Below the pieces are notes generated by a model, which had not been told where the DNA came from, ran no database searches, and was given only the letters and a program-made list of their open reading frames with translations. Made by a program: the position numbers and the translations under genes. This document shows, piece after piece, positions 10,901-18,920 of a stretch of DNA of 64,000 nucleotides. This DNA comes from Roseibium sp. (GTDB lineage Bacteria; Pseudomonadota; Alphaproteobacteria; Rhizobiales; Stappiaceae), in the NCBI GenBank assembly GCA_017643925.1, contig JAEPML010000014.1, positions 62,001 through 126,000 on the forward strand. The letters are read 5' to 3'. Numbering within the stretch: position 1 is the first letter of the stretch; each line of letters opens with the position of its first letter.

Positions 10901-11181
10901 TCAACGGGGTTTGCGACCGCTTGCGTGCCGTGGTCCTGACGACCGCGACGACGGTTTTCGGTCTCGCTCCCCTGCTGTTCGAAACGAGCCGGCAAGCGCA
11001 ATTCCTCAAGCCGACAGTGATTACCTTGTCTTACGGTCTGGGTGTCGGGCTGTTCCTGGTGATCCTGCTCATTCCGGCGCTTCTTGCCGCTCAGACCGAT
11101 TTCGGCCAGTCGGTGCAGAGCGGCCGCCGCCTGCTCAGGGTCAGGGGACGGCGTCCCTTGAGTGGCGGGCAGTCCTCATAA
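7999..11181 (+). CDS. RND efflux pump permease (AcrB/HAE1 superfamily)
   Basis: 1060 aa proton-driven inner-membrane transporter. TM1 is at about 20-38, then a large periplasmic porter loop, a helix block (about 340-550) and a second half repeating this order, the usual duplicated RND design. The TM4 signature LGIVVDDAIVVGEH carries the paired Asp residues of the proton relay. Other signatures are VNFVEVE-like GLGLVLAFLFLFL in TM2 and GMSGIIINDSIVLV in the second half. It is co-directional with its adaptor and ends in a hairpin terminator. It belongs to the group with a short second-half docking loop; drug, metal or lipid cargo cannot be assigned. Confidence 0.93.
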   Translation: MRSPGGPRFASFLDYMVRHRTAANLLLALMLLAGIAASTQIRTQFFPDFVREEVEVRVAWPGAGPEDLDRSVVEILGPQLLAINGVDEATSVAREGSVRIELEFEDDWDMGQATDEVKAAVDQARSSLPEGIEEPVVTRGSYRDRVTNVVIYGPVDVDQLARFAEDLQTQMFRQGVTRVEIQGLADPIIRINVGEDALIRHDMTLAEIADIVSAEMETTPAGDVSGGSARLRTGQTRRSEQELGEIVLKAPSQGEKLQLRSVAEIMTEGVESGRAYYHKGMPAVVLRVDRSAQGDTISIQRAVEKIAEEFQETLPDGVVVQLTNTRSQNIIDRMNILVENGLFGLGLVLAFLFLFLSSRTAFWVAAGIPVAMAATIGMMYAFGLTLNMVSVFALIICLGIVVDDAIVVGEHADFLHRRGYPPAEAASLAARRMTAPVFSASITTLIAFVGLIAIGGRFGNLIADIPFTVAVVLIASLVESFLILPAHMNHALSASKKQRWYDYPNRVFNRGFVWFRETVFRRFIGWIVSVRYPVLGFAVMVLLLSLSLFFDGSVRWRFFNAPERAIVSASVAMMPGAEREDTKAMITELERALDVVNTRYSEEYGAEPVIFALSTVGGTAGRGLSGAETKDVDQLGGISIELLDPDLRPYSAFQFIGDWRAEINRPPLLETLALRGERSGPGGDAIDVRLYGNSTENLKAAAESLKQALEPLEGVSALEDTLAYDKPELSLTLTPRGEALGFTTDDVARILRNRLEGIEVAEFPVGRRTAKVKVLMPDDETDASFLYATRIRTNTGTYVSLSEIVSVDSSYGFASVRRSDGLRTLQVSGDVSEDNPESAARVTALLIDEILPQLAADYDVESELSGLAEQERSFLSDAMLGFALCLAGIYLTLCWIFESWTRPLMIIIIIPFGAIGMLWGHYLHGVPLSMFSVVGFIGMSGIIINDSIVLVTTIDEYAKNHPFRQALVNGVCDRLRAVVLTTATTVFGLAPLLFETSRQAQFLKPTVITLSYGLGVGLFLVILLIPALLAAQTDFGQSVQSGRRLLRVRGRRPLSGGQSS

Positions 11182-11209
11182 AAAAGCCGCGCAGTTTGCG
11201 CGGCTCTTT
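11181..11209. terminator. bidirectional terminator between RND pump and GST genes
   Basis: AGCCGCGC (11185-11192), loop AGTTT, GCGCGGCT (11198-11205), with AAAAA before and CTTTG after. The hairpin starts right behind the pump stop codon and also lies just downstream of the convergent GST gene, so it can serve both. Confidence 0.8.
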
Positions 11210-11231
11210 GACCAGGTTTGGCGCTCGTTTC

Positions 11232-11882
11232 CTATTTCAGCGGCACATTGGCATCATCCGGGACCGGTGCCGGGGGCTGGCGCGTATCGGCATAGGCCGG
11301 GACGACGGTTTCAAAGGCTTCAAGCCAGGAGACCAGTTTTGGATAGTCCTCTCGCCACGCACCGCCAAAGCGCATGTCCATGTATCCGAGTGTGCACGCA
11401 AGCGTGAGTGTGCCTGCATCGACGTCGTCCAAGGATGACGGTGAAGCGGGCGTGTTTTCTTCAAAGTGGTTCAGTCCGCGGGCCATCTTGGCCGCCTGGT
11501 AGGCGTCCCAGTCCGGGTCACGGTATTTCGGGTCCTTGAAGCGCTTTTCATACACCCTGAGAATGGCTGCATCCATGATGCCGTCGGCCAGTGTCTGGTC
11601 CCGCAACACCGCGAAGCGGGCGTCGCCCGTCGGGAACAGTTTGTTGCCACCGGCAAGATGGTCCAGATACTCCAGGATCACGGCGCTGTCGTAGAGCACG
11701 TCCCCATTCTCCAGAATGAGAGCCGGGATCTTCCCCAGGGGGTTCTGGCTGCGCAACTGGTCCGCAGGATCGGCGGTGTTCGTGTCGACGATTTCGACCC
11801 GATCCTTGAGACCAAGGAGCGCCATGGCGAGCTTGACCTTTCGGCCAAAGGGTGAAGGGGGAGCAGAGAGAAGTTTCATCAT
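11232..11882 (-). CDS. glutathione S-transferase family protein
   Basis: 216 aa cytosolic protein. The N-terminal thioredoxin-like domain begins KLLSAPPSPFGRKVKLA, with a Ser in the catalytic position used by theta/beta-like bacterial GSTs. NPLGKIPALIL supplies the cis-Pro loop and DSAVILEYLD the glutathione gamma-Glu site (Asp-Ser). The second half is the all-helical H-site domain, ending in YPKLVSWLEAF. It probably conjugates or reduces small electrophiles; the substrate is not predictable. ATGATG offers two start codons three bases apart. RNase T2 lies just upstream on the same strand. Confidence 0.88.
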   Translation of the reverse strand: MMKLLSAPPSPFGRKVKLAMALLGLKDRVEIVDTNTADPADQLRSQNPLGKIPALILENGDVLYDSAVILEYLDHLAGGNKLFPTGDARFAVLRDQTLADGIMDAAILRVYEKRFKDPKYRDPDWDAYQAAKMARGLNHFEENTPASPSSLDDVDAGTLTLACTLGYMDMRFGGAWREDYPKLVSWLEAFETVVPAYADTRQPPAPVPDDANVPLK

Positions 11883-11929
11883 GGTCCGAGTTCCAGATTT
11901 TGCTGAGGCGTTAACCGGTAATTACCCGA

Positions 11930-12583
11930 TTAGCGAGACACGGGGGGCGGGACAAAGAGGCTGCCGGAACGACAACCCGCGCGATCGACGGCAGTACAGG
12001 ACCTGAATTCGAGATCCTTTGTCAGGCAAATGCGCACTTCCTCAAGCTCACCGCGCTCACAGGTCACCGACATTCCGCTTTCCTCAAGACCGGGATTGGC
12101 AAGCCGGAAGGCTTTTTCGACGGTCGCAGGTGCGGCCTTGCCGCGCTTGTCCAGGGTGGCGAAGGCTCCGGGGATGGTGATCTTTTCGAAAGCCTGCCGT
12201 GTCAGGTCGAAAAACTCTTCCGGTTCGAGGCCGGAGCAGGTGCCGTGTTTGCGCCACTGGTGGAACACAAGCCCGTGGCTGGGCATGATGTCTTCCATGC
12301 CGACGGCAATGTCCCGGTCGATGCGCTGGCGCACTCCCGGACAGGAGGCGGGGTATCCGCGTTCATATTGTGGCCAGAGGCCATGCACGATGAAACGGAA
12401 AGGACGGCTTGCCTCGCATTGATGCGGATTTGCATCCTGGCCCTGCTGTTTGCAATAGGTCGGAGACCAGGACAGTGCCAGAACGTAAAAATCGAACTCT
12501 CCCGCCTGGTCGGCCCTGACCTGACCGGCAAGCAAGATCGGCATGATGGCAAAGAGCGTCCACACGCCTCGCAAAAGCGCCAT
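11930..12583 (-). CDS. ribonuclease T2 family protein, exported
   Basis: 217 aa with a signal peptide (ALLRGVWTLFAIMPILLAGQVRA). It carries both catalytic segments of RNase T2: CAS I as FIVHGLWPQ and CAS II as FHQWRKHGTCSG. Each supplies a catalytic His, and the second also supplies Glu/Lys-type residues. T2 enzymes cut RNA through a 2',3'-cyclic phosphate in the periplasm or outside the cell. Multiple cysteines (Cys-rich CEASRPF, SCPGVRQ, TCEFG-like ends) fit disulfide stabilisation. I start at the ATG at 12583, preceded by AAGGG; an in-frame TTG lies six codons upstream. Confidence 0.9.
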   Translation of the reverse strand: MALLRGVWTLFAIMPILLAGQVRADQAGEFDFYVLALSWSPTYCKQQGQDANPHQCEASRPFRFIVHGLWPQYERGYPASCPGVRQRIDRDIAVGMEDIMPSHGLVFHQWRKHGTCSGLEPEEFFDLTRQAFEKITIPGAFATLDKRGKAAPATVEKAFRLANPGLEESGMSVTCERGELEEVRICLTKDLEFRSCTAVDRAGCRSGSLFVPPPVSR

Positions 12584-12610
12584 GGTCTGCTGCCCTTTCA
12601 ACAGATGGAT

Positions 12611-13054
12611 CTAGCGAGGCCGCGTGGTGCTGCAATAGGCGCCGTAAACGCGCCATTTGTCGAGCGGGGCCAGGCAGGCTTCAACGTTCCAGCTGATACC
12701 GACGAAGCCGGCGTGTTCTTCAACCAGATAATGAACGGACTGATAGGTACCGTCGGACAGGCTTGCCTTTCCGCGGCAATAACGCCGTGCCAGCGGGCTG
12801 ATCCCGTTCACCCGATAGGCGACTTCACTGATCTCGTCGATGCCGAGAATTGTCCGGCCGCCATAATATTCCTTCCTGGCGCTCGCAACCGAGCCTGCCA
12901 CCGCACTTTGCACGGATGAAGCGGCGCATTCAGGCAGGCGTTTGTCCCCTCCAAAGGACCAGTAGGCACGAAAGTCGTCAGCCAGGGCTGGCGCAGTGAC
13001 ACTGGCACTGATTGCAAGGGCAGCGAGGAAACGGGCAGATCGGGCAAAACGCAC
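12611..13054 (-). CDS. secreted protein of unknown function
   Basis: 147 aa from a GTG preceded by GGAG nine bases upstream. The N-terminus is a clear signal peptide (RFARSARFLAALAISASVTAPALA, cleavage near ALA-DD). The mature domain of about 120 aa has four or more cysteines (LPECAAS, RRYCRGK, VEACLAP, YGAYCST) that could form two disulfides, and aromatic-rich strands such as YQSVHYLVEEHAGFVGISWNVEA. I do not recognise a characterised family. It sits 27 bases upstream of the RNase T2 gene on the same strand, so the two may be co-transcribed. Confidence 0.75.
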   Translation of the reverse strand: MRFARSARFLAALAISASVTAPALADDFRAYWSFGGDKRLPECAASSVQSAVAGSVASARKEYYGGRTILGIDEISEVAYRVNGISPLARRYCRGKASLSDGTYQSVHYLVEEHAGFVGISWNVEACLAPLDKWRVYGAYCSTTRPR

Positions 13055-13149
13055 GGCAGAAACTCCGGAAGGCAAACTTTAATCGAGACGATGGGGGAGG
13101 GAGGTCCCGAGGTCAAGCATTGAACCTTGTAAAAATGGCCGAAGCGCCA

Positions 13150-13998
13150 TTAATCACCGATCAGCTGGTCCACGCGCCACCCGGCGCCGGGTCCCTGGTG
13201 TAGGGTGTCGCAAAGCCACGGCAGGACCTTCCGCATTTCGTCGGCCAGCGTGAAGGGCGGGTTGATCAACGTCATCGCCGAGCCAAGCATCCGGGTGTCC
13301 GGACCGCTCTTGCCGACATTCAGCTCCAGTTTCAGGACGTCCCTCACTCCGGCGTCGGCGAAGGCATCATGCATGCGGCCAATCGCCCTGATGTCCTTTA
13401 CCGGGTACCAGAGTGCAAAGGTGCCTCCGGACCACTTCTTCCATCCCTTGATGACCGCGTTTGTCATGCGTTCGAATTCGTCGGTGGCTTCGAAAGCGGG
13501 ATCGATCAAAACAATCCCGCGCTTTTCTTTTGGCGGCAGAAAACTGCCCAGGGCCATCCACCCATCCAGATGAATGGTCTTGACCTGAAAATCTCCCGCA
13601 AAGAGTGCCGAGAGGGTCTCGAAATCAGCCGGATGCAATTCCGTCAATGTCATGCGGTCGGTTTTGCGCAGCAGGTTGCGTGCGACCATGGGTGATCCCG
13701 GATACCGCGTCAGCCCGCCATCGGGATTCAGGGTTTCGACGACCGAGAGCCAGGGCCTCAGGAGTTCCGCAACTTCAGCGGGACATTCGGTTCGCAGGAC
13801 CTTGCCGACGCCCTGTTGCCATTCGCCGGTTTTCCGCGTCTCTTCCGACGCCAGGTCGTATTCGCCGATGCCGGCATGCGTGTCCAGGATGCGGAAAGCC
13901 TTGTCCTTGCGCTGAAAATAAACAATCAGCCTTGCAAGGACGACATGCTTGAGAACGTCTCCAATGTTTCCGGCGTGATAGGCGTGACGATAATTCAT
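13150..13998 (-). CDS. rlmJ: 23S rRNA (adenine-2030 N6)-methyltransferase
   Basis: 282 aa, the normal length for RlmJ (YhiR). It begins MNYRHAYHAGNIGDVLKHVVL, essentially the family signature, in which a small helical insert follows the first strand. Other motifs are LDTHAGIGEYDL (AdoMet loop), TRYPGSPMVARNLLR, LTELHPADFETL and the catalytic-type GIVLIDPAFE. The enzyme methylates A2030 of free 23S rRNA in the cytoplasm. It is followed, after 19 bases, by the GNAT gene on the opposite orientation side of the same strand cluster (reverse). Confidence 0.93.
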   Translation of the reverse strand: MNYRHAYHAGNIGDVLKHVVLARLIVYFQRKDKAFRILDTHAGIGEYDLASEETRKTGEWQQGVGKVLRTECPAEVAELLRPWLSVVETLNPDGGLTRYPGSPMVARNLLRKTDRMTLTELHPADFETLSALFAGDFQVKTIHLDGWMALGSFLPPKEKRGIVLIDPAFEATDEFERMTNAVIKGWKKWSGGTFALWYPVKDIRAIGRMHDAFADAGVRDVLKLELNVGKSGPDTRMLGSAMTLINPPFTLADEMRKVLPWLCDTLHQGPGAGWRVDQLIGD

Positions 13999-14017
13999 TC
14001 GCGGAGTCCGGTTCGCT

Positions 14018-14536
14018 TCAGGCCGACGTGGCCGGTTCTGGGTCGCGCTTCAGATAAACCACGGCCTTGTCGCCATTGTCTGCCCGTCCGATCTCTTCAA
14101 AACCAAGTCTTTTATGAAACTTCAGAGAACCTGGATTTGGCGGGCGTTCGTTGACTTCACAGACAAAGCAGCGACCCGTTCCTTCCAGATGGGCGAACAA
14201 TCTGGCGTAAAGAGCGTCGCCGATTTTCTGGCCGCGCAAAGACTGGTCGACGCAGATGCGGTCCGTATAGGCGAAGTTCGAAAACCTTTCGCTCAGCCAA
14301 AGGTAATTTCTGCTTTCGTAGCCGGTTCCGTCGCTCACACACAGGAGGAAACCTGCAGGCACGTCGTCAACAGCAGCAACAACAACAACGATGGCCGAGT
14401 TGACGAGATCCAACAGCTCCTCTGCAGTCAACTCATTTACCGCTGGCACAGCAGCATTGTTCAGCTGCAGGAGATGCGGAAGATCTCCCGGCTGAAAGGT
14501 TCGAATTTGCGCTGGAGAGATATTGTCAGAGGTCAT
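14018..14536 (-). CDS. GNAT family N-acetyltransferase
   Basis: 172 aa. I start at MTSDNISP (ATG at 14536) because the acetyltransferase fold begins directly there with IRTFQPGDLPHLLQLNN. Motif A is recognisable as DRICVDQSLRGQKIGDALYARLF (Q/R-x-x-G-x-G/A acetyl-CoA loop); motif B covers PNPGSLKFHKRLGFEEIG, typical of GNAT enzymes acting on small amines or protein N-termini. The substrate is unknown. It is upstream of nothing obvious and precedes rlmJ on the reverse strand by 19 bases. Confidence 0.88.
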   Translation of the reverse strand: MTSDNISPAQIRTFQPGDLPHLLQLNNAAVPAVNELTAEELLDLVNSAIVVVVAAVDDVPAGFLLCVSDGTGYESRNYLWLSERFSNFAYTDRICVDQSLRGQKIGDALYARLFAHLEGTGRCFVCEVNERPPNPGSLKFHKRLGFEEIGRADNGDKAVVYLKRDPEPATSA

Positions 14537-14611
14537 CGAGGCACCGAATTGGACTTGGGGCCCGGTATATAATCTGCGCCGTGCCGGATGAAAAGCCGCG
14601 AATGGCCTCAA

Positions 14612-14642
14612 CAAAAACAGGGCGCAAGAACCTTGCGCCCTG
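14612..14642 (-). terminator. terminator of the cold-shock protein gene
   Basis: CAGGGCGCAAG, 3-base loop, CTTGCGCCCTG: a perfect 11-bp stem at 14618-14642. Read on the reverse strand it is followed by TTTTTGTTG. It lies 28 bases after the stop codon of the Gly-rich cold-shock gene. Confidence 0.9.
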
Positions 14643-14670
14643 AAACAGGTTCAGCCGAGGCTCGCAGGGA

Positions 14671-15489
14671 TTATTCTTCCGCTGCGCCACCTTCATCGGC
14701 TTCGTCGGCAGACTCGCCTTCTTCAAGGACGCGAAGGTCCACGGCCTTCGGACCCTTGCCGCGGCGATCCGGCTCGGTTTCAAAGGAAATCCGCTGACCG
14801 CTGTCCAACGTGGCCAGTCCGGACCGTTCAACGGCCGAAATATGAACGAAGACATCGGCTTCGCCCTCATCAGGCGTGATGAAGCCAAATCCCTTGTCTG
14901 TCTTGAAGAACTTTACCGTGCCGGATTGGCGCGGACCGCGTTCAACGGGCGGCATGTCTCTGCGCGGGCGATCACCGCCTTCGCGGCTTCCATAGCCTCC
15001 GCGACCGCCGCCGCCATAGCCACCATCACGACCGCCACCGTAGCCACCACGGCCTCCGCCGCCGTCACGGTCGCCACCATACCCGCCACGACCGCCGCCA
15101 TAGCCGCCGCCACCGCTGTCGCGACCACCGTAACCACCACGGCCTCCGCCGCCATCACGGCCACCGCCGTAACCGCCGTCACGTCCGCCGCCATAGCCAC
15201 CGTCGCGGCCACCGCCGTAGCCGCCATCACGACCACCGCCATAGCCACCTTCGCGTCCGCCGCCGTAGCCGCCGTCTCGTCCGCCGTAGCCACCACGGCC
15301 ACCGCCATCCCTGTCGCCGCGGCCGTAGCCGCCACCAAAATCATTGTCGCGTCCACCGCGATAGCCACCGTCATGACCACCACCGAAATCGCTTCCGCCA
15401 AAATCACTGCCGAAGTCTTGCGGACCGCCAAACTCGCGTTTGCCGCCGCGCCGACCACGCGACCTCCGGTCCGAATCGCCATCGTGCAT
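14671..15489 (-). CDS. cold-shock domain protein with long N-terminal Gly/Arg/Tyr-rich (RGG-like) region
   Basis: 272 aa. Residues 1 to about 186 are almost wholly Gly, Arg, Asp and Tyr in repeats of the type GGYGGGRDGGYGG and GGRGGYGG, predicted to be disordered. Residues 187-256 form a cold-shock domain: SGTVKFFKTDKGFGFITPDEG contains RNP1 (KGFGFI), and DVFVHISAVERSGL contains RNP2 (VFVHI). An acidic tail (ESADEADEGGAAEE) closes the protein. CSDs bind single-stranded RNA/DNA; the arm resembles RNA-binding, condensate-forming RGG segments of eukaryotic proteins. Ordinary CspA is about 70 aa, so this is four times the usual length. Its own terminator follows. Confidence 0.88.
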   Translation of the reverse strand: MHDGDSDRRSRGRRGGKREFGGPQDFGSDFGGSDFGGGHDGGYRGGRDNDFGGGYGRGDRDGGGRGGYGGRDGGYGGGREGGYGGGRDGGYGGGRDGGYGGGRDGGYGGGRDGGGGRGGYGGRDSGGGGYGGGRGGYGGDRDGGGGRGGYGGGRDGGYGGGGRGGYGSREGGDRPRRDMPPVERGPRQSGTVKFFKTDKGFGFITPDEGEADVFVHISAVERSGLATLDSGQRISFETEPDRRGKGPKAVDLRVLEEGESADEADEGGAAEE

Positions 15490-15704
15490 TATGCAATCAC
15501 CTTAATCTCGTGCCCCTGCGAGCACATTCCGACCAATCTCACCCGCCTTCACAAGTCGAGTTGCTTCACCGAGGCGCACGTGGTGCGCCTTCCCAACATC
15601 TCAGGATAGGGTTGAAACAGTCCTGCCGCACCCCTTTCCAGCCGCTGCGGCAACATCATAAGGGCGTGATGGGCGAAATCGCAAGAATTTCCTTGGCTCT
15701 GGCG

Positions 15705-16802
15705 CTAATTTGGGCCGCCGGAGACAGGCCACGTGCTTGACCAGTTGGACAAGTCTGGAGCTGTTCCGTCGCAAGTTTTCCTTGTCGCTTCTTCCAATAG
15801 TACAAGTCCTGTACCGTTCCAGCTCCAGCGATTCCAGACGCCACATTCGCCGACGCCGGAGCCCTTGAAATAGCTAACCAGTTGCTGATCCGCGGGAATC
15901 CACCTTGCATTGTAGATCAGGTCTGATGCAACCGGCCCCTTCTCAGACATGCGTGAGACGTGGATCTGGCGGGCCCCGCCATCCTTGCCGGAAAGTACCG
16001 CTACGTAAGGGCTGTTGTACGCGGTCGGTGCCCCGCAGGGAATGATGTAGAGCGAGGCATCATCGGGAAGTGGGACGCGTACGGCGTTCAAACTGGCAAA
16101 TATAGTCGGCTCGATTTCCGAGCAAAGGCGATTTGCAGCCCAGACGGCGGCAACTTCGGGCGGCAGCTGGTCGGGACTCATCAGCGGCAGCGCGTGCGGC
16201 GCGTCCTTGGCAGGTTCATCCCCGGGGGCAACGATCGCCGCGACGGTTCCGGTGCGGTCCTGGCGGTTGTCGAGCCACAGGAGGCTTGCCTTCAGACCCT
16301 GGAGAGAAACGGGGACTGCCACCGGGCCTGTTCCATTTGCACCCGGCAGATGGACCGTCAGTTCCTGGCCGCTTTGCATGGCACTCAGGAGCGTGGACGT
16401 TGCCGGCCCTGTTGGATACCAGAAACCTTCGCCGCCAAGGGGGCGGAACCCTTCCGGTGCATTGACGGAGGGCTGCATTTCGCGAAGCTGCTCGATCGGA
16501 AGCGCCTCAATCGTGTTGCCGTCGACCTCGAAACGCAGCGTTCCGTCCTGAAGGAGCTCCGTATTGGTGGTGACGCGGATCAGGGGCTGGGCTTCGGCTT
16601 GCCAGTCGCGAATGATACGCACGTCCACCCAGACGGACTGGGCACGTGTGAAGGACGATGCGAAGCAGATCCCGGTGTTGCCACAGTCTACCGTCCAGCC
16701 TTCGAAACTGGGGACAGCACGTCCCGGCTGGGCAAGCGCGCCAAAGGTCGCTGTCAGCGATGCAATCGCAAAAATCAGGAGTGTCAACAGTCTAGGCGTC
16801 AT
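15705..16802 (-). CDS. DUF1176 domain-containing exported protein
   Basis: 365 aa with signal peptide (MTPRLLTLLIFAIASLTATFGALA). Family features of DUF1176 are visible: an opening FEGWTVDCGNTGICFA-type strand with a Cys pair, the central LLWLDNRQDRTGTVAAIVAPG motif, and cysteines in the C-terminal half (NRLCSEIE, IPCGAPTA, GECGVWNRWSW, RKTCDGT). Function is unknown; members are periplasmic and common in proteobacteria. A second family member sits at 27532-28734. It is divergent from the MBL hydrolase gene. Confidence 0.85.
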   Translation of the reverse strand: MTPRLLTLLIFAIASLTATFGALAQPGRAVPSFEGWTVDCGNTGICFASSFTRAQSVWVDVRIIRDWQAEAQPLIRVTTNTELLQDGTLRFEVDGNTIEALPIEQLREMQPSVNAPEGFRPLGGEGFWYPTGPATSTLLSAMQSGQELTVHLPGANGTGPVAVPVSLQGLKASLLWLDNRQDRTGTVAAIVAPGDEPAKDAPHALPLMSPDQLPPEVAAVWAANRLCSEIEPTIFASLNAVRVPLPDDASLYIIPCGAPTAYNSPYVAVLSGKDGGARQIHVSRMSEKGPVASDLIYNARWIPADQQLVSYFKGSGVGECGVWNRWSWNGTGLVLLEEATRKTCDGTAPDLSNWSSTWPVSGGPN

Positions 16803-16968
16803 GTGATCCGGTTACCCGATTTGATTGCCTTCTTTCCAGAAGGCTTTACTTCTTGTACGAAATGCGCGCGGCAAGGTGAAGCCGCCAGACAATAGAAACA
16901 TGACACCGGCCGCCTTTGTCCCGTAATTGTTACAATGAAGTGCCGCGTTTTCGCAAAAGGAGGCATCC

Positions 16969-17667
16969 GTGACACAGGAAAGTTCAAACGACGGTTCGCG
17001 GGATAACCAGACTGCCGACGGCGCTGAAGTGCCTCCAATCCAGGTCATGGTGATTGTCGTAACGCCATTCCAGCAGAATTGTTCTCTCATCTGGGACCCT
17101 CAAACGCTTCGGGCTGCGGTCATCGACCCGGGGGGGGATATCGATCGTATTCAGGCCGCCATTCAGAAGCAGGGTGTTACGGTTGAGAAGATCGTGTTGA
17201 CCCACGGGCACATCGACCATGTCGGTGGGGCGGCTGATCTTGCGGCAGCGCTTGGTGTTCCGGTGGAAGGCCCGCATGAGGATGACAAGCCCCTGATCGA
17301 ACGCGTCGCCGACCAGGCCGTCCAGTTCGGTGTGGAAGGTGTCAAACCCGTCACGCCTGACCGCTGGATGGTCGAAGGGGACACGGTTGAGATTGCCGGT
17401 CGTCAATTCGACGTCCTGCATTGCCCGGGCCACTCACCCGGACATCTCGTGTTCTTCGACAAGGAACTTCGCTTTGCGATCTCAGGAGACGTGCTGTTTG
17501 CCGGTTCCATCGGCCGCACCGACCTGCCTGGTGGCGATCACGCCACCCTGATCAAGTCGATAAAGGAAAAGATGCTGCCGCTTGGAGACGATGTGTCTTT
17601 CCTGCCTGGGCACGGTCAGGCGTCGACCATCGGGCACGAACGGCAGACCAACCCGTTCCTGACCTGA
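16969..17667 (+). CDS. MBL-fold metallo-hydrolase, glyoxalase II-like (YcbL type)
   Basis: 232 aa from a GTG preceded by AAAGGAGG. The dinuclear metal site is complete: THGHIDH (His79, His81, Asp83, His84), CPGHSPGH, FAISGDVLF (bridging Asp) and LPGHGQ. Such short glyoxalase-II-like enzymes hydrolyse thioesters such as lactoylglutathione in the cytoplasm; the C-terminal substrate domain of true GloB is missing. About 25 hydrophilic residues precede the fold. It is transcribed away from the DUF1176 gene and converges on the DUF1402 gene with a 22-base gap. Confidence 0.9.
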   Translation: MTQESSNDGSRDNQTADGAEVPPIQVMVIVVTPFQQNCSLIWDPQTLRAAVIDPGGDIDRIQAAIQKQGVTVEKIVLTHGHIDHVGGAADLAAALGVPVEGPHEDDKPLIERVADQAVQFGVEGVKPVTPDRWMVEGDTVEIAGRQFDVLHCPGHSPGHLVFFDKELRFAISGDVLFAGSIGRTDLPGGDHATLIKSIKEKMLPLGDDVSFLPGHGQASTIGHERQTNPFLT

Positions 17668-17689
17668 GGCGCGCGCCAGCCGGTCCTGT

Positions 17690-18694
17690 CTAGAGAAGGG
17701 CCTTGAGATCGTCGATGCGGTCGTTGACGAGCCAGCCGTAATAGTTCTCGCGGGGCCAGGACCTCCCGGTCCTGCGGAATTTTGCAGCCCGTTTCCAGGG
17801 ATCACCCAGATTGTAGAGCGTCGCCGTCAGGCCGGGATTGTTGGAAATGTCTACCTTGCCGACCGATTTGTAGGCGGCGATGGAATCCTGGATGATGGCT
17901 GCCATGTAGTGAAGCGAGATGTTGGGATCCATCGTCGCCTTGTAGACTGCCTCGGGATTGGAGGCTTTCAGCTTGCGGAAGTTGCTCTGGCGATTGACCC
18001 GGTCCGTCATCTTCAAGACGGTCAGCGGACTTAGCTGACCAAGTCCGAAGCTCTGTCCCGCAAAGAGTGGCTGGAAAAAGGCTTCGTTGAAATTCTTCTT
18101 CGGATAGCGAACGTTATCAACCTTGCGTCCCCGGAACTTGCTGTTCCAGACGTTTTCGTAGCAGGACCAGCGCCGGTCGCTGCTCTTCTGAATGTGTTCC
18201 TTGCGGCAGCGATCAAACTGGGGCCGCTCTACAAACGTGTCGACATGCTCCCCGTTCAACTCGAAATCGAAGCGGATGCCGGCATAGGAAAGCGCCTTCA
18301 CGTAATAGGATTGGGCGCTGTCGAGCGTGTCGTAATTGTAGGTATGTTCGCCGACGATCGAGCCGATGATGTGGATCGGGTCGATCTTGTATCGTTTGGC
18401 CACACGCTTGATCGAAGACATCAACCGGCGGTCACGTTTCAATACCGCAAGAACCTTGTCGAATTTCGCGTCATAGGTGGACTTGGAAGCCGAGGTGCGG
18501 CGGCTTGAGGCGTATGGGATCTTGGGCTGCGACCGGAAACGGTTTCCTTCAGGAACAACACGAACCGATTGCGCCTGAGCCTGAGACACAAAGGAAAGGG
18601 GGGCAGCTGTCGGGCTGAGCAGCATCGCAAAAAACAGGCACCCTGTTATTAAGTGGGATCGAAGTCCGGTCGACCGCTGTTTCCTGCACATCAT
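17690..18694 (-). CDS. DUF1402 family protein, exported, lysozyme-like
   Basis: About 334 aa from the first ATG of an ATGATG pair at 18694. This choice puts a signal peptide first (SHLITGCLFFAMLLSPTAAPLSFVSQAQA); longer upstream starts would not. The mature part contains IDPIHIIGSIVGEHTYNYD, with a Glu in the position of a lytic-transglycosylase catalytic acid, and GQSFGLGQLSPLTVLKMTD, like the G-x-x-Q motif of lysozyme folds. Late sequence LTATLYNLGDPWKRA recalls the N-Y-N region. DUF1402 proteins are rhizobial and uncharacterised; peptidoglycan cleavage is an inference from these motifs. Confidence 0.78.
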   Translation of the reverse strand: MMCRKQRSTGLRSHLITGCLFFAMLLSPTAAPLSFVSQAQAQSVRVVPEGNRFRSQPKIPYASSRRTSASKSTYDAKFDKVLAVLKRDRRLMSSIKRVAKRYKIDPIHIIGSIVGEHTYNYDTLDSAQSYYVKALSYAGIRFDFELNGEHVDTFVERPQFDRCRKEHIQKSSDRRWSCYENVWNSKFRGRKVDNVRYPKKNFNEAFFQPLFAGQSFGLGQLSPLTVLKMTDRVNRQSNFRKLKASNPEAVYKATMDPNISLHYMAAIIQDSIAAYKSVGKVDISNNPGLTATLYNLGDPWKRAAKFRRTGRSWPRENYYGWLVNDRIDDLKALL

Positions 18695-18920
18695 TGCTGC
18701 TCTGCGTCTGGCACTGTTGTCGTTTACACGCTCGAAACGGGTCCTTGCGCTGGCGAACCTAAGCAATGGCAAATAGTCCGCGTTCTGCGACTGTAAATAT
18801 CTCATTTCGTAAATAGCCCCCCGAAAAAACCATCGCTGCAAGCAAGATGCAACAGCTACCTTTCTCTAGTGCGGGGACATCAACAAAGAAGTGATGACGG
18901 TCACAGGTCGATCAGTCACC

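Noticed and set aside
14842-15609. Ala/Thr/Ile-rich forward frame over the glycine-rich gene
   Set aside because: It is the antisense reading of the GGN-type codon repeats of the cold-shock gene; the CSD on the reverse strand is decisive.
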